64,000 bases of DNA, from NCBI GenBank assembly GCA_030737875.1, contig CM060915.1:632836786-632900785 (forward strand), given 5' to 3'. The position numbers were made by a program, and so were the translations under genes. Position 1 is the stretch's first letter. Every line of letters starts with the position of its first letter. Of this stretch, positions 58,994-64,000 are shown piece by piece. The DNA comes from Allium sativum. Lineage: Eukaryota > Streptophyta > Magnoliopsida > Asparagales > Amaryllidaceae. Under the pieces are notes generated by a model. It made no database searches and was not told the origin of the DNA. It saw nothing but the letters and a program-made list of their open reading frames with translations.

Positions 58994-61081
58994 CACTACG
59001 CCATAAATGGCCTAATGCAACGGTAAAAATTGTTGGCACAGGCCCAAAAAATGTTGGCAAAGGTCTTTGGCAACATTTTTGGGGTGATGCAATTTTCACC
59101 GTTGCCTTAGTCCTCAAAGGCAACATTTTGGCCATCTACCGCAATAATAAATATTGTTACAATAGACCCATATTTAGGTCTATAGCAACATCCTTAGGTG
59201 TCTGTAGCAACACTCCAAAAAATTTCTATAGATATTTATATTAATTTTTTTGAAATATATATATAATATATAACAAAAAGGAGAATTAAATGCTACTACA
59301 TAGAATTAAATATTTAAACAAAAATTTTATTCAAATAAGTATTTTATTTCAAAATTTGAAATAATACATGTTTCTAACTCCACTATTTACAATTCACTGT
59401 TAATCACATAGTAAATCACATATATAGATATTCCTCACTACATCACTCATTACATATGTAGTTTCAATTTATACAGACACTAAAACTGACAAATATATGT
59501 CGAGCCAAAGGCGATCCGTGCTCCGAGCCGAAGGCGAGCCGTCAGCAGGTCCGGGCGTAGCGCCTATGGGGGTTCGGGGCCCCATAGTCCCGGAGGAGAT
59601 GAACAAGTGGGCACCGCCCAATTCGTCCGATTTCGGAGGACCAAGCCTTCTTTGAAACAACGTTTTTTGTTTCATACTTCCACTTCTGTAACAAGTCTGT
59701 TATTCACAACTGCTACCTGAAACAACACAATTTGAGATTAAATTTAGGCAAAATATGTTGTACATATATCAAACCTCACCATTAGAATTGAACAGGAAGA
59801 TGGACAGGTGTTGAGATCATATGATCACTAAACTGCATTATAAACTGTATTATGTCACAGTACTATAACTTTGTTACACTGCATAACATACTATGATGAG
59901 TTTTGGTCTTCTGAAAACAACATGATGTATGGATTACAACAGACTAAGTGAATGACAAATAATCTAATAACCATATAAGCATTAACAAAAATACAATCAC
60001 CTTTTAGTAATTCATGGCTAGTTTCAATCTGAGGCCTTTTAGCATGAAGAGTCTCAGTCTATCTCTATCAACACAGCTCTACAGTGCAAGAACCCTAGTT
60101 TGGGATAATCATCCTCCCACTTCACTAACATTTTCTTTGACGGATTGCCTTTGGCAACCATCTTCTAGCAATTGAGGGCCAACATATCAGGTTATAACAT
60201 AAATTAGAAAATCATAATCAAATCGGAATTCATCTAAACAATTCACAACCAAATCAGAGCTACAAATCACAACCAAATAGGGGATACAAATCTGAAACCA
60301 GACATTTATTTCCAGAAAAATTAATTTCATTCGAGTCATTCATCACAAAATTAAATTCCAGAAAGTCTGAATATTTCAAACCCGACAAAATCGGATCTAC
60401 AAATCATAACCAAATCTAATGTTCAAATCAGAGATTATATAGGGATTCGAAACCCTAAAATTCACACGAATTCATCACAGGTAAAGGTGGGATTGAAATC
60501 GAACAACAAAAGAGTAATCAAAAGAAAATGGGGCAAAATTACATACTAATTTCAGAGATCGATTTCATCTCAATAAGAACAGAATCGAAGATTATCGGAT
60601 CACCTGTAGCATTTGGGAAATTGATGACAGGAGGAGAAGTTGTAATTTGAAGGAATCAAAGCTGAAGTCACGATTTGTTGAAGAGGGCAAAACCCTAATT
60701 TTTGATCGGCCATTAAAGTGGAAGCTAACTATATTTTTTCTCAAGTGAAAAAAGCTTGAATTATTTTCCAATGGGAAAATGAAAATTTTCGGCAAAGAAA
60801 CTGAGGAGATGAAGGAAAATCAGAATGACGCGGACTAGTAATATGGACCGTTGGATCGTGTTGATGTGAATCACCATGTAGTGTATGGAATGGATATTGT
60901 AGAAACACTGTATAAAATGTTGCATCGTGTTACACTTGTTTATCTAAAACAATACATTTTTATGGCTAATGTAACATCAAAAATAGAACGTTGTAGTAGG
61001 ACCAAAATAGTATAGCTATCGTTACATTTTGGCTGGCAACACCTTGCAAATTTGTTGCATTAGGCCGTTTATGGCGTAGTG
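58994..61081. mobile_element. E13: CACTA-like non-autonomous transposon, 2088 bp
   Basis: Terminal inverted repeats of about 28 bp with one mismatch: CACTACGCCATAAA, T or C, then GGCCTAATGCAAC. Flanks aat and agt differ by one base, so the 3-bp duplication is imperfect. Subterminal GGCAACATTTT/TTGGCAAC motifs recur at the left end. No transposase is seen. A GC-rich patch (59500-59660) lies in an otherwise AT-rich body. Confidence 0.82.
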
Positions 61082-61200
61082 AGTAAACAATTTAAGGAAC
61101 AAAACTTTGAAGCTTGCGAAAGTGCAGCGGAGTCTTGATCTAAGTGATTGCACATGAGAATTGGAAGACAAAGTTAGGATGAATTATCCTAAGCTATTTG
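61082..61200 (+). pseudogene. E12 chromodomain end
   Basis: Resumes after E13: VNNLRNKTLKLAKVQR, then SLDLSDCT, a stop for the usual Trp, ELEDKVRMNYPKLFANQ. This is the typical chromovirus tail. Confidence 0.8.
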
Positions 61201-61346
61201 CAAACCAAAGGTATTTTTAATTTTGAAATTATTTCATAAGTATGTGTCTTATGTTCGTTAAGCTCTATTTAGTTGTTTGAATGAATGAGTTTGATCAGAG
61301 TTATGATCTCTGAGTTAAATTGATAATTTAATTCAATTATGAAAAA

Positions 61347-61378
61347 AATTGTGAGGACACAATTCCTAAAAGGTGGGG
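61347..61378 (+). promoter_or_regulatory. E12 polypurine tract and pre-PPT hairpin
   Basis: Hairpin AATTGTG-AGGA-CACAATT (61347-61364), then CCTAAAAGGTGGGG abutting the LTR. Confidence 0.8.
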
Positions 61379-62589
61379 TATCTACAACGAACCAAAACTT
61401 TTAATAAAATTATTTTAATCTTGTTTAAAATGTTTTGCTAAATTTAAATGGAATTAGTGAGGTTCTGGTGTGTGTGCACGTGTGTGTGCGCGCGCGCGTG
61501 TGTGTGTGTATATATATATATATAAATGTGTGTATGTACGTGTGTGCACCAAGGTCGTGCACAAGGCAGATCCATGAATTCCAGGAAAATAATATGGTAT
61601 GCACACATACATATTTTTCTTTTGAATTAAAAAATCTAGTTAATAAGCAATGTAGCTAAGGGTCTGAAATACATATACATGTATATATAAAGATTAGTTG
61701 CATAAGTCTAAATATGTGCATAGACAGATTTAGAAAGGAGTTTATTATGCGCAAATTGTTATTTAGTCCTGACATGGCAGAAAAAGGGGGAAATGATTAT
61801 AAATGAAAATATTTTCACTTTATTTCTGAAAAGTGATTTTTGTCTAGTAACTATTCCACTCGTGCATTAATAAAAAATGAGGGAAAAATAAGATGAAAAA
61901 TATTCACACATTTGGTATGATTTGATGAGGGTAAAACTGACTTTAAGCAACTCAAAACCCTAGGAATCAAAGTAGTATAAGTAAGGGTATTCGGGAAAAA
62001 ATTCAAATGCCTAGAAAACTAAGAGAAAAATTTATAACATCCAGAGGAGAAAGGCTTGGGGAGCAAGGCAATAGTTCTCTGGGTTTTTAGCTTAGAAGAA
62101 GAAGGTTTTTGGAGAGCAATCTCACCCATAATAACGGGAATTAAGTCCTAAAATAAAGAGGCAGTCAATGTCTTTTATATCCATTCTATTTTTGGTTTTA
62201 ATCCATGAGTAAATTCTCTATTTAGTCTTATGTAAAGGTGTTTTTATGCATTGCTTGATTTTATAACATGGGTTTAAGTTCTTTGCTTAAATATATTCAA
62301 GCTGTTCTGATCTACTGAATAAAAGTGTTTTGAAAGCTCAACTGGTTATGCAAATGATACTGATATATGGCAAACCATCATAAAAAGAAAATATGGGCTG
62401 CAATATACACATGTATAGGTGATGAGGCTCAATGTTTAATGATTAAGAGTGCAATAGAATTTTCTAAGTGCCGAACACTTGTCAAAACGCTAAAAGCTGT
62501 GTTATAGCTCGGTTTTGAATTCTTTGATACCTGTTTATTCATAGTGGCATAAACCACTAAAAATACTCTAGGAAAGCCATATTCCAATA
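61379..62589 (+). repeat. E12 3' LTR, first 1.2 kb
   Basis: Similar to 51571-52745, including the (TG)n/(CG)n/(TA)n run at 61470-61524, and interrupted by E14 at 62590. Confidence 0.87.
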
Positions 62590-64000
62590 TGTAACACCCC
62601 ACCTCCATTAAGGTCACTCACAAAGGGAATGCCTTAACTTTGGTGGAGCATTTTAGTAAACAAAACAGAATATTACAAGACAGATAAACAGTACTTGAAA
62701 AATTGTAACTTTATTGCAGTGGAAAACAGAAATCAGTTTGGTTACAACTTTACCAAAAACTCAATATCAGAATTCAAGTACAAAATATCAGTCTTGTACA
62801 AAAGCCTTCAGAATGCATAGTTTAAAATCATAATCCCCACAGAAGAAGACAAGCCATACTTTAAGCCCTTCAAGCAGAAGAAATCTGGATCAAGCTAGAG
62901 TATTCCCTTCTACAAAACCGGGGGGGGGGGGAACGGAAGAAAGGAGGCGAAACAACAAGGGTCAGACATAAAGTCTAGCAAGTCCAGTGACTTTCAGCAT
63001 ATGAACAGATAATAATAATAATGACATGAAAGCAAAACTGGATAAGAGATGGCAGTAACATGAGCAACATATATACTTAGGTTAAACAGCAGAAACAGAA
63101 TGATGTAGACTAAGTCATGCTTCTTATTCATATCTTACTTCTCTGCACTAATACTAGTATAACAGAATTAGGTGCCACCCTAATGTCTAAACTGAAACTG
63201 AAACGGGTACAGAATAATTTCCACAGAAGAGAGTGCTAGTAATGGGCCTTTACCACCCGAACAGAAACAGACAGAAACAGAATGCTAATAATGGGCCTTT
63301 ACCACCCCAACAGAAGGTACAGAAACGGATTAATCCCTACGGAAACAGAATGTAGAATTAGGTGTACACTAGTAAATGGGCCTTTACCACCCGAACAGAC
63401 GGTACCACGCAGAAACAGACAGGTGTTACCACCCAACAGAAACAGACGGTACCAACAGAAACATACAGAACTAAGTGTACCCTAAAACCCTACCCCAAGC
63501 GATCGGCTCCCTAATACATAAATACCCTGTGTCGGCCCCACAGTAGGGTGTATCACTCCCTAAAGTGACAACCAATTGGCACAAACCTATTTATAGATGT
63601 CACGGCGTCTTACATCCTCAGAGGCAGACCGGGATCCATGCACGCACATGACCTGGTTGGAACGCACCATCAACACCCCTCGCCCTTATCAGAATGAACC
63701 GCTTATAATTACTTCAGTAAGCGTGCCCGGACCCTACCTACTATTGGGTCAAAGTTTTGATACCAGAAAGGGTTACTGACTAATATGGGTCTCAAACAAC
63801 AGATGACACAAGTAATTCCCCTTCTAACCTTGTGTCCCCAGACTAACAGATTTCAGATTAACTTGTTTACAAGTTTCAGACATACAGAATTCACATCAAC
63901 TAGTTCACAGATCAGATAAGTTTTCAGACTAACGGATCAGATATACGGATTTAACAGACTTACCGATTTACCAGTTACAGATTAACAGACTTACAGATTT
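62590..64000 (-). mobile_element. E14: LTR of the E6 family, truncated by window end
   Basis: Starts TGTAACACCCCACC and follows the reverse complement of the E6 3' end closely for over 100 bases. As in E6, no primer site is seen at this end, so it is a solo LTR or the outer end of an element. Contains a G-run at about 62922-62932, imperfect GGGCCTTTACCACC / ACAGAAACAGAC repeats (63243-63480) and short CAGATTAACAGACTTACAGA-like repeats (63840-64000). ORFs over them are artefacts. Confidence 0.85.
62960..62978 (-). other. LTR hairpin, E14
   Basis: Sense strand CTAGACTTTATGTCTGACC: stem AGAC/GTCT with TTTAT loop, plus a T-G pair. A pyrimidine tract follows in the sense direction (62955-62920). 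About 370 nt from the LTR 3' end. Confidence 0.62.

Larger units (their letters stand above)
51571..62589 (+). mobile_element. E12: plus-strand Ty3/gypsy chromovirus, inside E11
   Basis: 5' LTR starts at 51571 (TGCAATGACCC) and 3' LTR at 61379 (TATCTACAACGAACC). The two are similar from AAAATTATTTTAATCTTGTT onward for about 1.2 kb, with perhaps 8-10% difference. gag-pol remnants lie at 54791-58993 and 61082-61200. E13 interrupts the chromodomain region and E14 interrupts the 3' LTR, so the full LTR length and right duplication cannot be seen. I could not place a primer binding site. Confidence 0.85.

Noticed and set aside
63243..63779. ORFs with Pro/Arg/Thr-rich repeats in E14
   Set aside because: They translate imperfect ACAGAAACAGAC repeats within an LTR.

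Overview
The window is plant nuclear heterochromatin-like DNA made almost entirely of transposable elements inserted into one another. A flowering plant, probably a eudicot, is indicated by Ty3/gypsy elements of chromovirus type (gag zinc knuckles, PR-RT-RNase H-INT order, C-terminal chromodomain), initiator-Met-tRNA primer binding sites, CACTA DNA transposons, and intron-bearing fragments of the plant molybdenum-cofactor gene CNX1. I see no intact host gene, tRNA, rRNA or CRISPR array. Only one long retroelement ORF is still open (25061-26851, minus).

Element names used below: E1 giant-LTR element (1-9955, minus); E2 gypsy leader and LTR (9956-11431, minus); E3 plus-strand gypsy (11432-49256, many interruptions); E4 solo LTR inside E3 (14308-38419, minus); E5 gypsy inside E4 (14657-29566, minus); E6 and E7 solo LTRs inside E5 (18954-20951 and 21563-24671, plus); E8 CACTA inside E4 (31021-36467); E9 Mutator-type MITE inside E8 (34523-34744); E10 giant solo LTR inside the E3 3' LTR (39483-46337); E11 old gypsy that received E3 (49257-51570, plus); E12 gypsy inside E11 (51571-62589, plus); E13 CACTA-like element inside E12 (58994-61081); E14 LTR inside E12 (62590 to window end, minus).

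Nesting is supported by target-site duplications: acaac for E5, accgc for E6, acata/acatg for E7, acc for E8, atatg for E10, ttagaata for E9. The deepest stack is E6/E7 in E5 in E4 in E3 in E11. The two halves of the E3 integrase are 24.1 kb apart and rejoin in frame at homologous residues.

The most notable items are: (a) a family with about 6.9-kb LTRs around only about 1.0 kb of non-coding internal DNA; (b) a CACTA element carrying a spliced-gene fragment of CNX1; (c) four recurrent structured motifs shared by LTRs that otherwise look unrelated. These are a CAGAC/GTCTG hairpin 300-500 nt before the LTR 3' end, a 7-bp hairpin with a GGA-type loop just before the polypurine tract, a roughly 105-bp unit with a long closing stem, and a GTCGAC-rich palindrome upstream of LTR TATA boxes. 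Stem sequences differ between families while pairing is kept, which is what selection on structure would leave. All comparisons were made by eye.
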